DNA of 33,420 nt from Microcaldota archaeon (GCA_014727975.1 WJMK01000007.1:1-33420); one strand, 5' to 3'. Shown: positions 7,051 through 16,276, numbered from the stretch's first letter. The notes: generated from the letters alone by a model not told the origin. Translations and numbers: made by a program.

Positions 7051-9054
7051 ATGAAGAAGTTCGACAGCACAAAAGACATAACTGTTCCCGAGCACCTTAT
7101 AGACCAGGTTATCGGCCAGGACAAGGCAGTTGACATCATAAGGAAGGCAGCAAAACAGAAGCGGCATGTTCTCCTGATAGGCCCCCCGGGCACAGGGAAG
7201 AGCATGCTTGCCCAGGCAATGGCAGAGCTCCTCCCTTCAAAGGAGCTGGAGGATGCCCTTGTTTATGAGAACACCAACAATGACAATAACCCCCTTGTGA
7301 AAATACTCAAGTCCTTCCCCGGGCCCAACTACCTTTCAAAGAACCCCCAGTACGTGCAGTACTATACTCCTGCGGAACTTGCAAAGATTTCAGAGATGGC
7401 TGCAGCCAAAAAGAAAGGGGAGATCCCCGAATTCCTCAAGACGAGCCTTGCGCGCAGGATGTCCACTGCGGCAAGGGCAAAAGGCAAATCCGAGAAAGAA
7501 GGAGGCATCTCTCCCATTTTCCTCCTTACTATCTTCGGCATTATTGCGATAGCAGTTACATTTTTCCTGGACATCCCTGATGACCAGAAATGGTTTATTT
7601 TTGCTGCCCTCTTTGGGCTTGCAATACTTTATTTTGTCTCAAATGCTGCAATGGGAATTTCAAAGAGGATGACTCCGCAGAAGCAGAGCAAATACAAAGT
7701 GATTGTGGACAATACCGGCTACATCAATGCCCCTTTTATAGACGGGACAGGGAGCAGGGCGGGCGCCCTGCTTGGCGATGTAAAGCACGACCCCCTCCAG
7801 TCCGGGGGGCTTGGCACTCCTGCCCATCTCCGGGTAGAGTCAGGAGCCATACATAAGGCCAACCACGGAGTCCTCTTCATAGATGAAATTGCTTCCCTTA
7901 AAATGAACTGGCAGCAGGAGCTCCTTACTGCAATGCAGGAAAGAAAATACCCAATAACCGGGCAGAGCGACCTCTCTTCCGGCGCCCTTGTCCGCACCCA
8001 GCCTGTCCCCTCAGATTTTGTTCTTGTTGCTGCAGGCAATGTCCCGGACCTCGGGCAGATACACCCTGCACTACGCTCCCGCATAAGGGGTGAGGGATAT
8101 GAGGTATACGTGGAGGATTCCATGGAGGATACCCGGGAAAACGAGGACAAGCTTGTGCAGTTTGTTGCCCAGGAAATCAAGAAGGACGGGCGCATCCCGC
8201 ATTTCCGCAGGGATGCAGTGCTGGAGATAATTGAGGAGGCAAGAAGGCTTTCCGGAAAAAGGAAGTCATTTACACTCAATATGCGTGAATTGGGAGGGCT
8301 CCTGCGGGCTGCAGGGGATATTGCAATCGAAGACAAGTCCCGGATGGTAATGCGCAAGCACGTTGAGGATGCAAAGAAGCTTGCAAAGCCCATAGAGTCC
8401 CAGATTGTAACCAAGCTTATAGAGAGGAAGAAAGATTACCAGGTGTTCTCCACTTCAGGCTATTCTGTAGGCAAAGTGAACGGCCTTGCAGTTGTGGGTG
8501 ACGCATTTTCAGGAATTGTGCTCCCGCTTGTTGCTGAGGTTACTCCTTCAGCCTCAAAGAGCGGCGGCCGCATCATTGCAACCGGCAAGCTAGGGGTAAT
8601 CGCAAAAGAGGCAGTGGAGAATGTTTCTGCAATAATCAAGAAATACACAACTGAAGATCTTTCCAAGAAAGACATCCACATCCAGTTCCTGCAAACCTAT
8701 GAAGGGGTGGAAGGGGATTCCGCATCCATATCCATTGCAGTTGCGGTGATTTCTGACCTGGAGTCAGTTGCAGTTGATTCGAGCTATGCAATGACAGGTT
8801 CGCTTTCCGTGCGCGGAGAGGTCCTTCCCGTAGGGGGTGTAACCGCAAAAATAGAGGCAGCATACGAAGCAGGCATAAGGAAAGTCCTTATACCCAAATC
8901 AAACATGCAGGATGTTTACCTTAAGAAAATAATAAATGAGGAGATGGAGCTCTTCCCTGTGGAAAACATTGCTGATGTACTCAAGCTCGTGCTCAAGGAT
9001 GGCCCCAAGAAGAAAAAGCTGCTTTCTGCAATAAAGAAGCAGTTCAGGAACTGA
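7051..9054 (+). CDS. lonB: ATP-dependent protease LonB, membrane-bound archaeal type
   Basis: An archaeal LonB, the membrane-anchored AAA+ protease. In the 669-residue track numbering (GTG start at 7045; ATG 7051 removes two residues) Walker A is GPPGTGKS at 46-53. Two membrane helices lie at about 154-175 and 183-200, inserted between Walker A and Walker B as in LonB. Walker B is GVLFIDEIA (275-283). The C-terminal protease domain has the Ser-Lys dyad: S559 in EGDSAS and K602 in GGVTAKIEA. The pore domain faces the cytoplasm and degrades misfolded membrane and soluble proteins. Either start is possible; GTGG before the ATG could act as the ribosome-binding site. Confidence 0.96.
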   Translation: MKKFDSTKDITVPEHLIDQVIGQDKAVDIIRKAAKQKRHVLLIGPPGTGKSMLAQAMAELLPSKELEDALVYENTNNDNNPLVKILKSFPGPNYLSKNPQYVQYYTPAELAKISEMAAAKKKGEIPEFLKTSLARRMSTAARAKGKSEKEGGISPIFLLTIFGIIAIAVTFFLDIPDDQKWFIFAALFGLAILYFVSNAAMGISKRMTPQKQSKYKVIVDNTGYINAPFIDGTGSRAGALLGDVKHDPLQSGGLGTPAHLRVESGAIHKANHGVLFIDEIASLKMNWQQELLTAMQERKYPITGQSDLSSGALVRTQPVPSDFVLVAAGNVPDLGQIHPALRSRIRGEGYEVYVEDSMEDTRENEDKLVQFVAQEIKKDGRIPHFRRDAVLEIIEEARRLSGKRKSFTLNMRELGGLLRAAGDIAIEDKSRMVMRKHVEDAKKLAKPIESQIVTKLIERKKDYQVFSTSGYSVGKVNGLAVVGDAFSGIVLPLVAEVTPSASKSGGRIIATGKLGVIAKEAVENVSAIIKKYTTEDLSKKDIHIQFLQTYEGVEGDSASISIAVAVISDLESVAVDSSYAMTGSLSVRGEVLPVGGVTAKIEAAYEAGIRKVLIPKSNMQDVYLKKIINEEMELFPVENIADVLKLVLKDGPKKKKLLSAIKKQFRN

Positions 9055-9081
9055 GAAAAGGAAATTAGGGGAAAACCAGCT

Positions 9082-10320
9082 TCATCCTGTCCTTACAAGG
9101 ACATTCTCCCCTATTGATGTGATGTGCCTGAAAGGCAGGCTGAATTTCCTGCCAAGGTAGCTCTGCACCACAATAACCTCTTTTTTGGAATCCACTCCCA
9201 GCACTTTCCCAAGGAAACTGCCTGTATCTGAAATTACTTCTTTCCCGTCCAGCTTGAGCTTGAGAAGGCTTTCCTTCCTTATTATTTCAAGTATGGTGCT
9301 GGCCAGGTACCCGAGCACAATCACATAGACCATTACAAAAAGGAAATCCCCGAACCCCACATATGGAGGCTCAATGTTCAGTACCCATTGGGTCCCTACG
9401 CTCAGGACAAGAGCAGTGAGCAGCACTGCAACCAGCGTCCTTGCATGCCCTGTAATTGCAAATTTCCTCTGCTCCGAATATGCTTCAGCACTCTTCCCTG
9501 CAAGCAGGAACACAATTCCAAGCGAAACCGGGAATATCACTGCCCTGAAGGTATATGCCGCATTCTTTATCTGGTCCAGGCCAAGGCTTATCCCCTTTGC
9601 GTATGCCTCCTGGGCCATCCAGAATGAAATAAGGAACATAACAAGCGCAGGAATATACGGTATCCAGGTATTCTTCTCCAGGGAGATGCGGAAATCCCTG
9701 AACCAGTTTATAAGTGTGTCTTCTATCCCGAACCCCTTTATTATCAGGTAGAGCCCGATGAGAACGCCCACAAACTTCATCTCCCATCCCAATATGGCGG
9801 AAAGCGAAAACAGCAGAATCAGGATTGCGGGAATACCGAAAATAATCCTTGAGTAATGAGGGTCCTTGAGCTTTTCCAGGATTACAAAATAGGTTTTTTC
9901 CAGCTCTTTTGCCTGCTTCATTACCACGAGCTTGACTGCATCAATCTTGATTCTTGAGCGTATCACAGGGAGGATTACTTCATCCGATGCCCCGTCTGAA
10001 ACAAATATGCAGGATTCTGCAGGTATCTCCGTGAGTATTCTGTTCAGCTGCTTGCTTATCTCCTGGTCTGAGCGGTATCCCACTTTTTTGTACCCGGTAA
10101 GCGTAACCACTTCCACATCTTTTTTTTCCTTGGAAAGCTGGTCATACATTTTTATCGCATAGAAAATAGTGTTCGCATCCGGCTCCTGCGGGTCTGCAAG
10201 CGCGAGCCTGGTTGCCGCCTTGAAGTTTTCTTCCCTTCCGATTACTGGGCCGTGTATTTTTGCTTTTTCATACAGGTCATTGTCCCTGTCTATGCAGAGT
10301 ATCAGAAGGGGCTTTGCCAT
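9082..10320 (-). CDS. DUF373 family membrane protein
   Basis: A 412-residue protein of the archaeal DUF373 family, whose function is not established. The N-terminal 150 residues are soluble and start LLILCIDRDNDLYEKA, with conserved-looking GPVIGREEN and ALADPQEPDANTI stretches and a later SDGASDE, suggestive of a nucleotide- or metal-binding fold. About six hydrophobic segments follow (for example ILILLFSLSAILGW, FVGVLIGLYLIIKGFG, WIPYIPALVMFLISFW, AVIFPVSLGIVFLLA, LVAVLLTALVLSVG, FVMVYVIVLGYLAS), then a soluble beta-rich C-terminal tail. GGTG lies 5 bases before ATG 10320. It converges on lonB across 27 bp. Confidence 0.85.
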   Translation of the reverse strand: MAKPLLILCIDRDNDLYEKAKIHGPVIGREENFKAATRLALADPQEPDANTIFYAIKMYDQLSKEKKDVEVVTLTGYKKVGYRSDQEISKQLNRILTEIPAESCIFVSDGASDEVILPVIRSRIKIDAVKLVVMKQAKELEKTYFVILEKLKDPHYSRIIFGIPAILILLFSLSAILGWEMKFVGVLIGLYLIIKGFGIEDTLINWFRDFRISLEKNTWIPYIPALVMFLISFWMAQEAYAKGISLGLDQIKNAAYTFRAVIFPVSLGIVFLLAGKSAEAYSEQRKFAITGHARTLVAVLLTALVLSVGTQWVLNIEPPYVGFGDFLFVMVYVIVLGYLASTILEIIRKESLLKLKLDGKEVISDTGSFLGKVLGVDSKKEVIVVQSYLGRKFSLPFRHITSIGENVLVRTG

Positions 10321-10433
10321 GGATTTACACCTTCATTTTCATTTAAAACCTTTTTGGGTTTTTCCAGAACCCATTCTTCCGCAACTCTTTTTTAAAAGGT
10401 ATGTGTCAATTAATTGCATTAAGGTGCTTTATT

Positions 10434-11633
10434 ATGACAAAAAACCCAAACCAGAGGAGCATCGCCCTCAAAAAGGCAGGCGGGACCAGGGCCCTGGGCG
10501 CCCTCCCCAGGGAGAAGCGGGCAGTTGCGTTTGCTTCCCTTCTTTCTGAAGACCCGAGAAAAGAAAAGTCCAGTAGTGCAGCAGCACTGTTTGCATTCAG
10601 GAGCGCAGTGGAAAAAGGAGATGTTTTCCGCGCAAGGAAGCTTGCCGGCAAATTCGCAATTCCGGAAGAGGAATGCAGGGAGGCTGCTTCCGGGAAGGTA
10701 AAGGAGCTCCGTGCAAAAGCAGAAGGGGGCGTATCGAGCCTTGCAACAGATTTTGAACTGCTTTTCAAGCTGGATGGGCATCTGGCCGCAGAAAAAAGGT
10801 TCAGGGATGCAATGAGTGAGGAGCTGAGGCGTGCAAAAGAAAAGCTCAGAATTGATTATGCATTTGCAGACCAGCTTTTCAGGGGCATTATCAAAGAGCA
10901 GCAGGACCGCGGCATCAATGCGAATATCGAAGATGCAGCAGCCTGGCTTGCAGTTTCCTTTATCCAGAGGCGCCGTGTTGATGGAGGTCTTGGCATAGCA
11001 AAGCAATACCTCATGAAAGATGGAAAAGTGGACGGCCCACAGAAAATCCTTCTTGAGGACGAGCTGAAAAAATCCCTCCCCAACTGCTCCGAGGGATATC
11101 TTCGAACGCTGAAGAGCAATGCAGATGGGTCCGGACTCGGGCAGCTACTGCACGATTCTGTCCTGGGCATGGCATCCGGCCTTGATTTCACAGACCTTCG
11201 GTCTGTTGAACTGGTTTTCCGGGTTTCCCGGGCATTTGGCATAAAAAGCGTTACCGAAGACCTCGGGAAATTCCTTGCAAATGCATACATGGGAAGGGCC
11301 GAAGCCCAGCCAGGGAAATTCATGGAAGATTATCTCAGTGCAGCCCGTGCAGCAGTTTTTGCAGGTCTTGATGGCATGGCGGAAGAGGCGCTTGAAAAAT
11401 ATTTAATGCAATGTGCTTCAGTCTGCCCGGAAGAACCAAAGGCAATGGAAAGAGCAATGTATGTTTCGCTTGAGTTCGGGGAGGCAGAAAGGGCAAGGGA
11501 ATTCGGCACACAGGCTGCCTTACTTTACATCAAGGAAGGGAACCTGGAAAAAGCGGAAGAGATGGCGAATGAATCCGGGAACAGGGAACTCCTTGGGCAG
11601 GTATGCAGCATAAAGGGGCTTACCGCGCTCTAA
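10434..11633 (+). CDS. Uncharacterised all-helical protein
   Basis: I do not recognise this 399-residue protein. It is rich in Ala, Leu, Glu, Lys and Arg and looks entirely helical, with a TPR-like C-terminal third (DGMAEEALEKYLMQCA, FGEAERAREFGTQAALLYIKEGNLEKAEEMA). No signal peptide or membrane segment is seen. The track start at 10401 is rejected in favour of ATG 10434, which has AGGTG 7 bases upstream and a TTTTTTAAAAGG box about 40 bp upstream. The segment VEKGDVFRARKLAGKFAIPEEE resembles LKKGDMDSAERIAKKFGLSPED in the orphan at 19464, so the two may be related. It has its own promoter and no operon partner. Confidence 0.75.
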   Translation: MTKNPNQRSIALKKAGGTRALGALPREKRAVAFASLLSEDPRKEKSSSAAALFAFRSAVEKGDVFRARKLAGKFAIPEEECREAASGKVKELRAKAEGGVSSLATDFELLFKLDGHLAAEKRFRDAMSEELRRAKEKLRIDYAFADQLFRGIIKEQQDRGINANIEDAAAWLAVSFIQRRRVDGGLGIAKQYLMKDGKVDGPQKILLEDELKKSLPNCSEGYLRTLKSNADGSGLGQLLHDSVLGMASGLDFTDLRSVELVFRVSRAFGIKSVTEDLGKFLANAYMGRAEAQPGKFMEDYLSAARAAVFAGLDGMAEEALEKYLMQCASVCPEEPKAMERAMYVSLEFGEAERAREFGTQAALLYIKEGNLEKAEEMANESGNRELLGQVCSIKGLTAL

Positions 11634-11693
11634 TTCCCTTTTTAAATTTTATTATCCTTAATCCACTAACTATTCAGTTATTCTGTGATTTTT

Positions 11694-12248
11694 ATGAGCG
11701 ATAAAGTTCTAGTCCCGGGCGAGTATGTAGGCCCCGGGGAAGTTTATGAGGAAAGCGCCACAACGCACCTTGAGGGCGACGATATCTATGCCTCCACTGT
11801 GGGGGTTGCGAATGAATCCGAGGGGAAATTCAGGGCAAAGGCAAGCAAGCCTTCCCTGAAGCCAGGGGACATCGTATACGGCTCTGTTCTCCTTGTAATG
11901 GACTCTTTTGCAATCGTAGTTATCTACCCTCCGGAAAAGGACGGGAAAACCCCTGCAGCCCCGCCTGAGGGGAAGATACCCGTGCGCGCCATGTCAAGCG
12001 GATTTACTCCCTCCACAAGGGACGCAGTGCGCGTAGGGGACATCATCCGCGCAAAAGTGGTGAAAATCGAGGGGGAAAAAGCTGAGCTTACCCTTGCTGA
12101 CCCCAACCTTGGCGTAATCAAGGCATTCTGCTCCCAGTGCAGGGAGCCCCTGGAAAAGACGGGAAAGGGCCTCCAATGCAAAAACGGCCACAGGGAGAGA
12201 AGGGAAATTGCAAATGATTATAGAGCTTACGGAAAAATAGATTTGTGA
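11694..12248 (+). CDS. csl4: Exosome complex RNA-binding protein Csl4
   Basis: A 184-residue Csl4, one of the S1-domain caps of the archaeal RNA exosome. The N-terminal domain starts KVLVPGEYVGPGEVYEES. The S1 domain runs roughly from 50 to 140 (LKPGDIVYGSVLLVMDSFAIVVI, then VRVGDIIRAKVVKIEGEKAELTLA). A C-terminal zinc ribbon follows: CSQC with a second cysteine in GLQCKNGHRERREIA, with His in place of the fourth Cys. ATG 11694 is preferred over GTG 11685, which lies in a GTGA ribosome-binding-site context. A TTTAAATTTTATTA box is centred near 11646. The downstream rpo11 is a frequent neighbour of csl4 in archaea. Confidence 0.94.
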   Translation: MSDKVLVPGEYVGPGEVYEESATTHLEGDDIYASTVGVANESEGKFRAKASKPSLKPGDIVYGSVLLVMDSFAIVVIYPPEKDGKTPAAPPEGKIPVRAMSSGFTPSTRDAVRVGDIIRAKVVKIEGEKAELTLADPNLGVIKAFCSQCREPLEKTGKGLQCKNGHRERREIANDYRAYGKIDL

Positions 12249-12257
12249 GGCATTTTT

Positions 12258-12533
12258 ATGGAAATCAACCTGCTCAGAAAGGAAAAAACCGAAATGGAAT
12301 TTGAAATAATCGGGGAGGATTCCACAATCCCTGAACTGCTTGTGCACAAGCTCAATGAAATGACAGGAGTGGAAACTGCTGCATACAAGGCAGAGCACCC
12401 GCTTGTCCCAAAGCCTAAAGTTTACCTCAAGGTGAAGAAGGGCGACCCTGCAAAAGCTGTTGAAAAGGCAACAGAAGAGCTTGCAAAGGAACTTGCGGAA
12501 TTCCGCGGCCTTGTTTCAAAGATGAAAGCATAG
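12258..12533 (+). CDS. rpo11: DNA-directed RNA polymerase subunit Rpo11 (subunit L)
   Basis: A 91-residue homologue of eukaryotic Rpb11/AC19 and of the bacterial alpha N-terminal domain, which pairs with Rpo3 to nucleate RNA polymerase assembly. The hallmark block is visible: FEIIGEDSTIPELLVHKLNE (DxTxxNLL-like), then AAYKAEHPLVPKPKVYLKVKKGDP, matching the HP motif of the family. Length is normal. The start ATG is 9 bp after csl4, and the signal peptidase gene follows by 9 bp, so the three are one operon. Confidence 0.95.
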   Translation: MEINLLRKEKTEMEFEIIGEDSTIPELLVHKLNEMTGVETAAYKAEHPLVPKPKVYLKVKKGDPAKAVEKATEELAKELAEFRGLVSKMKA

Positions 12534-12542
12534 TTGGTGCCA

Positions 12543-13511
12543 ATGGGGAAAAAGCTCCTTGAGCTGTATTCCAAGAACCCATATTACCAGCTGGGGCTTC
12601 TTGCATTTCTCCTCATTCTCTATATTTTTACAAAGGTTTCCATGTTCGGGGTGCTTTTTGCAGTTGCGCTTGTTGCAACCGTTGCACTGGAAATCTGGCT
12701 AGGCTCCAAAAAGCATGGCTGGAAAGGCGAGCTCAAGGATACCGCAATCTCCCTTGCAGGGATTGTTGTTCTCTGGTTTGCGCTTACAATAATCCTGAAT
12801 ACCTCTGTACCGATAAATGCGGTTGTTTCCTGCTCCATGCTGCCCAATGTGGAGCGCGGCGACCTGATACTTGTGCAGGGTGCAGAACCGCTGGGCTATG
12901 AAATAGATTTGAGTGAGCAGGAACTTTCAGCCCTCCAGTCCCACACCAGCACAGTAACTGCGGAGGGGCTGGGAAGCTTTGAGCTCCAGGGCTCACTTTA
13001 TTCATATTGTGTCCAGCATAAAGACGAGGTGTGCACGCTGTTTGCCTCAAGCCCGGGAATTTTTTCAGAGCAGAAAGGCCCCTTTACCTTCAATTATGGC
13101 GAATGCATAAGGGAATCTGAAGAGGTCTCCCTTTCCACCCCATGCATCCATTCGGTGGATTTCAAGGGGGAAACCTATTACACAAACCTTTCCCATGACA
13201 CTATTGTGTACGCCCCTCCCTCCGGTGACCTCTACTCATACACAGGAGACATAATACACCGCCTTTTTTTCAAAATCCGCTCAGGAGGGGAAACCTATTA
13301 CCTGACAAAAGGCGACAACAACCCGATGTTCGATGTCCAGGCATACGATTATTCTGCAATGCTTGGCAACAACGCGCCCTCCTCCGGGCACTATAAAGGC
13401 AAGATACTTTTCAAGGTTCCTTTCCTCGGCTATCCAAAGCTTTTCATTTCCGGGTTTTATGCAGAAACTGCAAACTGCGGCTCTACCCTTGAATACCCCT
13501 CTGTAAGCTAA
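12543..13511 (+). CDS. Signal peptidase I, ER/archaeal type, with a large insertion
   Basis: A 322-residue membrane protein. Three hydrophobic helices lie at the N-terminus (about 15-30, 33-52 and 68-86). The catalytic serine box is VVSCSMLPNVERGDLILVQ with S98 just before M99. The second catalytic residue is the histidine of GDIIHRLF (H239), as in ER-type enzymes where His replaces the bacterial Lys. TKGDNNPMFD (256-264) supplies the conserved Asp. About 120 residues, including four cysteines (156, 164, 188, 201), separate the Ser and His boxes, longer than usual and probably a folded extracellular subdomain. ATG 12543 with GGTG four bases upstream is preferred over TTG 12534. It removes signal peptides from exported proteins. 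Confidence 0.9.
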   Translation: MGKKLLELYSKNPYYQLGLLAFLLILYIFTKVSMFGVLFAVALVATVALEIWLGSKKHGWKGELKDTAISLAGIVVLWFALTIILNTSVPINAVVSCSMLPNVERGDLILVQGAEPLGYEIDLSEQELSALQSHTSTVTAEGLGSFELQGSLYSYCVQHKDEVCTLFASSPGIFSEQKGPFTFNYGECIRESEEVSLSTPCIHSVDFKGETYYTNLSHDTIVYAPPSGDLYSYTGDIIHRLFFKIRSGGETYYLTKGDNNPMFDVQAYDYSAMLGNNAPSSGHYKGKILFKVPFLGYPKLFISGFYAETANCGSTLEYPSVS

Positions 13512-13519
13512 CTTCGTGC

Positions 13520-14380
13520 TCAGCGGTAGTATTCGTGCTTTTCCTTCCCTCCCGTAAACATTTCAGCAATCTCCATCCGGTATTTCCGCTTTTCTTCCTC
13601 GCTAATCTCTGTTTCCCCAAGCTTCTCATCCCATTTTTTCAGCGCATAGAGTGCCCTCTCCCCTTTCTCCGAATATTTTGCATAGTTGAGGAGGGCTTCA
13701 AGCGCATAGGGAGAACTGCATTCACTCAGCGATTCTATCGCGGAATTCCTGAGCATCTGGAGCGCAGGCGTTTCAAGGCTCGTATAATAGCTCAGGTGGT
13801 AAGTGATAAGCTTTGCAGCCGCATCATCCCCCAGTTCCCCAAGAAAGAGGAGCAGTTCGCTAAGCCCTTCTAGGGAAGTAGTGTAATTGAATACGGTCCG
13901 GTATACTGCTTTTCTCACTTCCCCTGCCTTGCTTTCCTTGCCCATCATCTTCCTGTAATGGGAGAAATTGTGCATTGTTTTTACCCCTGCTGCCCTTGAA
14001 AGCTGTTCGTGCGCAAGGAACAGGATGAACTGTTTCACAACTTCATCCCCCCGTATGTATGACTCTACAATTACTTTTTTTGCAGCCTCCTTTTCCCCCC
14101 TGTTTTTTGCAACAGGGTAAAGGAAGAACTCAATCATCCCCCTTTCCGCAGGCTCCATAAGGGATTTTCTCCATTCCACCAGCTTTTTGTCAGCGGAAAC
14201 AACATTCTCCACAACCTTTTCCATCCGCCGTTTCCTTTTTTCGCTGGATTTTGTCCATTTTGCGCTGGGTGTTTTTTTTGCTTTTTTCCCCTTTGCTGCT
14301 TTTCCCGCTTTTTTCTTTTCAGGCTTCTTTTTCCTGCGTGTCTCTTTTTTTGAGCTTGATTTTGGTTTTTTAGCTGCCAT
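13520..14380 (-). CDS. Uncharacterised protein: basic tail plus helical-repeat body
   Basis: I do not recognise this 286-residue protein. The first 50 residues are an extremely Lys-rich, Pro/Ala/Ser-containing tail (such as ETRRKKKPEKKKAGKAAKGK), reminiscent of histone H1-like or ribosomal tails and expected to bind nucleic acid. The remainder is alpha-helical, with paired helices such as GLSELLLFLGELGDDAAAKLI and NSAIESLSECSSPYALEALL that look HEAT-like. ATG 14380 lies 26 bp from the centre of a TATTTTAAAG box (about 14402-14410), implying a leaderless message. It is convergent with the signal peptidase gene (8 bp gap) and divergent from the orphan at 14470. Confidence 0.72.
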   Translation of the reverse strand: MAAKKPKSSSKKETRRKKKPEKKKAGKAAKGKKAKKTPSAKWTKSSEKRKRRMEKVVENVVSADKKLVEWRKSLMEPAERGMIEFFLYPVAKNRGEKEAAKKVIVESYIRGDEVVKQFILFLAHEQLSRAAGVKTMHNFSHYRKMMGKESKAGEVRKAVYRTVFNYTTSLEGLSELLLFLGELGDDAAAKLITYHLSYYTSLETPALQMLRNSAIESLSECSSPYALEALLNYAKYSEKGERALYALKKWDEKLGETEISEEEKRKYRMEIAEMFTGGKEKHEYYR

Positions 14381-14469
14381 GCGCAGCCTTCCCCTACAGT
14401 CTTTAAAATACTGTTCCCTTCCATCAGGTTTATATATTCAGATTGAGCAAACTAATTGAGGTGCAGAAC
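14381..14469. promoter_or_regulatory. Divergent promoter region between two orphan genes
   Basis: On the minus strand TATTTTAAAG (14411-14402) is centred about 26 bp before ATG 14380. On the plus strand TTTATATATTC (14429-14439) would start transcription near 14460. That puts the GAGGTG ribosome-binding site (14458-14463) at the transcript's 5' end, six bases before TTG 14470. This geometry argues against the upstream TTG at 14443 chosen in the ORF track, because that codon would lie outside the transcript. Confidence 0.6.
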
Positions 14470-15678
14470 TTGTCAGCAAAAGACCGCTCGCGCAAAACAC
14501 GCAAGAAGGAGGCAAAGCCCCCGGAGCTCCCCCAAGGGAGGAAGCTGGAGAAGCGAAGCATCAGGGATGAGGGCCCTGCAAAACGCCATGCAAAAATAAC
14601 TCCTCCAAAAAAACGCAGGGCTTCAAAGGCAGCAGCATGGATTGCCGGTGGGGCGCTTGCAATCGGGGCGATGCTTTCCCCATCCAAGTCCGAAGCAAAG
14701 ACAATGCCCAGGGAGCCATACACTGAACCGGAGGTGAAGGACATCGGCTCCTACAACCTTAATGTGCATGGGGGCTATTCCCCTTTCAAGGAAGGCGAAA
14801 CTGTTTCCTCCCTTCTTTCTTCCATGGAAGCCGAAACAAAGAAGTACAGGGCAAAGGGCTCACCAGGCTCTTTCAGCATCCCGCTTGAAGCAGGCAGGAA
14901 GCTTTTCCTTAAGCACTCCCCTTCCAGCAAAGCCCTGTTTTGTGCGGTTACGCCTTCAATAGATGAAAGGGTTGCGCGGCTAAATTTAGATATTGTTTCA
15001 TTCAGCCTTGATTATTCTCATATTGATATTGAGAACCCGGAAATGCGCATAAAAAACACCAAGAGCTCCGTAATAGTCAGCCTCCTTGATTCTGGAACAG
15101 GAAGGCACGCACGCATCACAATCCCCAAATCTGACCCAAAACCCTCGGATATAAACCTGGTGCTTTTCGAAGAGAACGCGCAGGTGAACCTTGCAGAGCA
15201 GGCGTTTTTTGCACTCAACGCACTTCCCGCCTCCCACCTCCCGGAGAATGATGCATCAAAAGCATTTGCCTCCGCTATGGAGTCAGCAGAGTTCCTTCTT
15301 GAGTTCAGGTCCAGAAATATGCAGTTTTCCCGCAGCCCCACATGGGAAAACGATCCATTTGAAGAAACAATAGACACATTTATTGAACTTTATTCAAGCT
15401 TTGGCGGAGATGTGCTTGACAAGCTTTCCGAAGAGACGGAGGGCATGAACAGGGAACAGAAAAGCGAGCTTGCAAAGCTTGCTATCCCCAGGCTTACCGC
15501 AATTGTGCTCAGGCCCTATGCTGCATGGAGGAAACTGGAGATACTGAACGAGCTGGACAGGCTTATCTCCAGCCCTGATTTCAGCAAAGAGGAGCTCCAG
15601 AAGTTTGCATGGAAACATGGCCTTTCAGCGCAATACAGGGATTTGATGAACGACATAACACGGGAGTTCTCCAAGTGA
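14470..15678 (+). CDS. Uncharacterised membrane-anchored protein with basic N-terminus
   Basis: I do not recognise this protein of about 402 residues (TTG start 14470; the track start at TTG 14443 adds 9). Residues 1-52 are very basic (for example SAKDRSRKTRKKEAK, KKRRASK). One hydrophobic stretch, AAAWIAGGALAIGAML, follows at about 54-69 and should act as a signal anchor. The remaining 330 residues would be outside the cell: a beta-rich region up to about 260 (RITIPKSDPKPSDINLVLF) followed by helices. The N-terminal architecture recurs in the partial gene at 33249. It sits alone between a divergent orphan and rdgB, which has its own promoter. Confidence 0.72.
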   Translation: MSAKDRSRKTRKKEAKPPELPQGRKLEKRSIRDEGPAKRHAKITPPKKRRASKAAAWIAGGALAIGAMLSPSKSEAKTMPREPYTEPEVKDIGSYNLNVHGGYSPFKEGETVSSLLSSMEAETKKYRAKGSPGSFSIPLEAGRKLFLKHSPSSKALFCAVTPSIDERVARLNLDIVSFSLDYSHIDIENPEMRIKNTKSSVIVSLLDSGTGRHARITIPKSDPKPSDINLVLFEENAQVNLAEQAFFALNALPASHLPENDASKAFASAMESAEFLLEFRSRNMQFSRSPTWENDPFEETIDTFIELYSSFGGDVLDKLSEETEGMNREQKSELAKLAIPRLTAIVLRPYAAWRKLEILNELDRLISSPDFSKEELQKFAWKHGLSAQYRDLMNDITREFSK

Positions 15679-15684
15679 GTATTG

Positions 15685-15694
15685 TTTTATTAAG
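15685..15694 (+). promoter_or_regulatory. TATA-like box for the rdgB-uS15-eS1 operon
   Basis: TTTTATTAAG is centred about 26-27 bp before ATG 15716, the spacing expected between an archaeal TATA box and the transcription start, so the operon mRNA probably begins at the rdgB start codon. No ribosome-binding-site match precedes that ATG, which fits leaderless initiation. The box lies just after the stop of the preceding gene. Confidence 0.55.
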
Positions 15695-15715
15695 CTTGCC
15701 GGACAACCCCAGAAT

Positions 15716-16276
15716 ATGCAAGTTTCATTCGTAACCGGCAATTCCGGCAAATTCGCTGAAGCAGAAAAGATTTTAAAGCACTTCGGTGTCAATATTCTCC
15801 ACCGTGATCTCTCAATAGATGAGATCAGGAGCGACTCAATTGAAGAAGTCGCATCCGCATCCGCCCGTTTTGCGCATGCGGAACTTAAAGAGCCCCTTTT
15901 TGTGGAAGATTCAGGACTCTTTATCCCTTCGCTGAACGGATTCCCCGGAGCGTATTCCGCCTGGGTTTTCCGGAAGCTGGGAAACGAGGGAATCCTGGAG
16001 CTTGCCGCAGGAAAGGAAGCAGAGTTCCGCGCGTGCATCGCCTACACGGACGTTAGTGTGGCCGAAACTTTCACCGGATTGGTGAAAGGAAAAGTGCCCG
16101 AGGAAATCCGGGGAACCGGAGGCTTCGGATACGATCCCATATTCATACCGGAAAAAACCCCTGAGGTTCGCCACTCTGGGGAAAAGACCTTCGCCGAGGC
16201 TCCGGAAATGAAGGAGGCGCTTTCCCACAGGAAACGCGCCCTTGAAAAGTTTGGAAAATATCTAGAAAAAAGGTGA
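15716..16276 (+). CDS. rdgB: XTP/dITP diphosphatase (RdgB/HAM1 family)
   Basis: A 186-residue house-cleaning enzyme that hydrolyses non-canonical purine NTPs (XTP, dITP) to monophosphates. The N-terminal substrate loop VTGNSGKFAEAEKIL, the metal-binding VEDSGLFIPSLNGFPGAYSA and the GTGGFGYDPIFIP block with the later SHRKRAL are all diagnostic. Length is normal for archaeal members. The ATG is positioned for a leaderless start. uS15 follows 4 bp later, so this nucleotide-pool enzyme heads a ribosomal protein operon, a linkage reminiscent of the ndk/dut genes in the first operon of the window. Confidence 0.96.
   Translation: MQVSFVTGNSGKFAEAEKILKHFGVNILHRDLSIDEIRSDSIEEVASASARFAHAELKEPLFVEDSGLFIPSLNGFPGAYSAWVFRKLGNEGILELAAGKEAEFRACIAYTDVSVAETFTGLVKGKVPEEIRGTGGFGYDPIFIPEKTPEVRHSGEKTFAEAPEMKEALSHRKRALEKFGKYLEKR

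Noticed and set aside
7719-8414. 231-aa minus-strand ORF inside lonB
   Set aside because: It is a shadow of the LonB ATPase domain: Ser/Arg-rich composition with no motif, no ribosome-binding site, and the opposite strand is an intact, fully conserved gene.
14443-14469. TTG 14443 as start of the membrane-anchored orphan
   Set aside because: The TATA box at 14429-14439 would start transcription near 14460, after this codon, and GAGGTG is positioned for TTG 14470.
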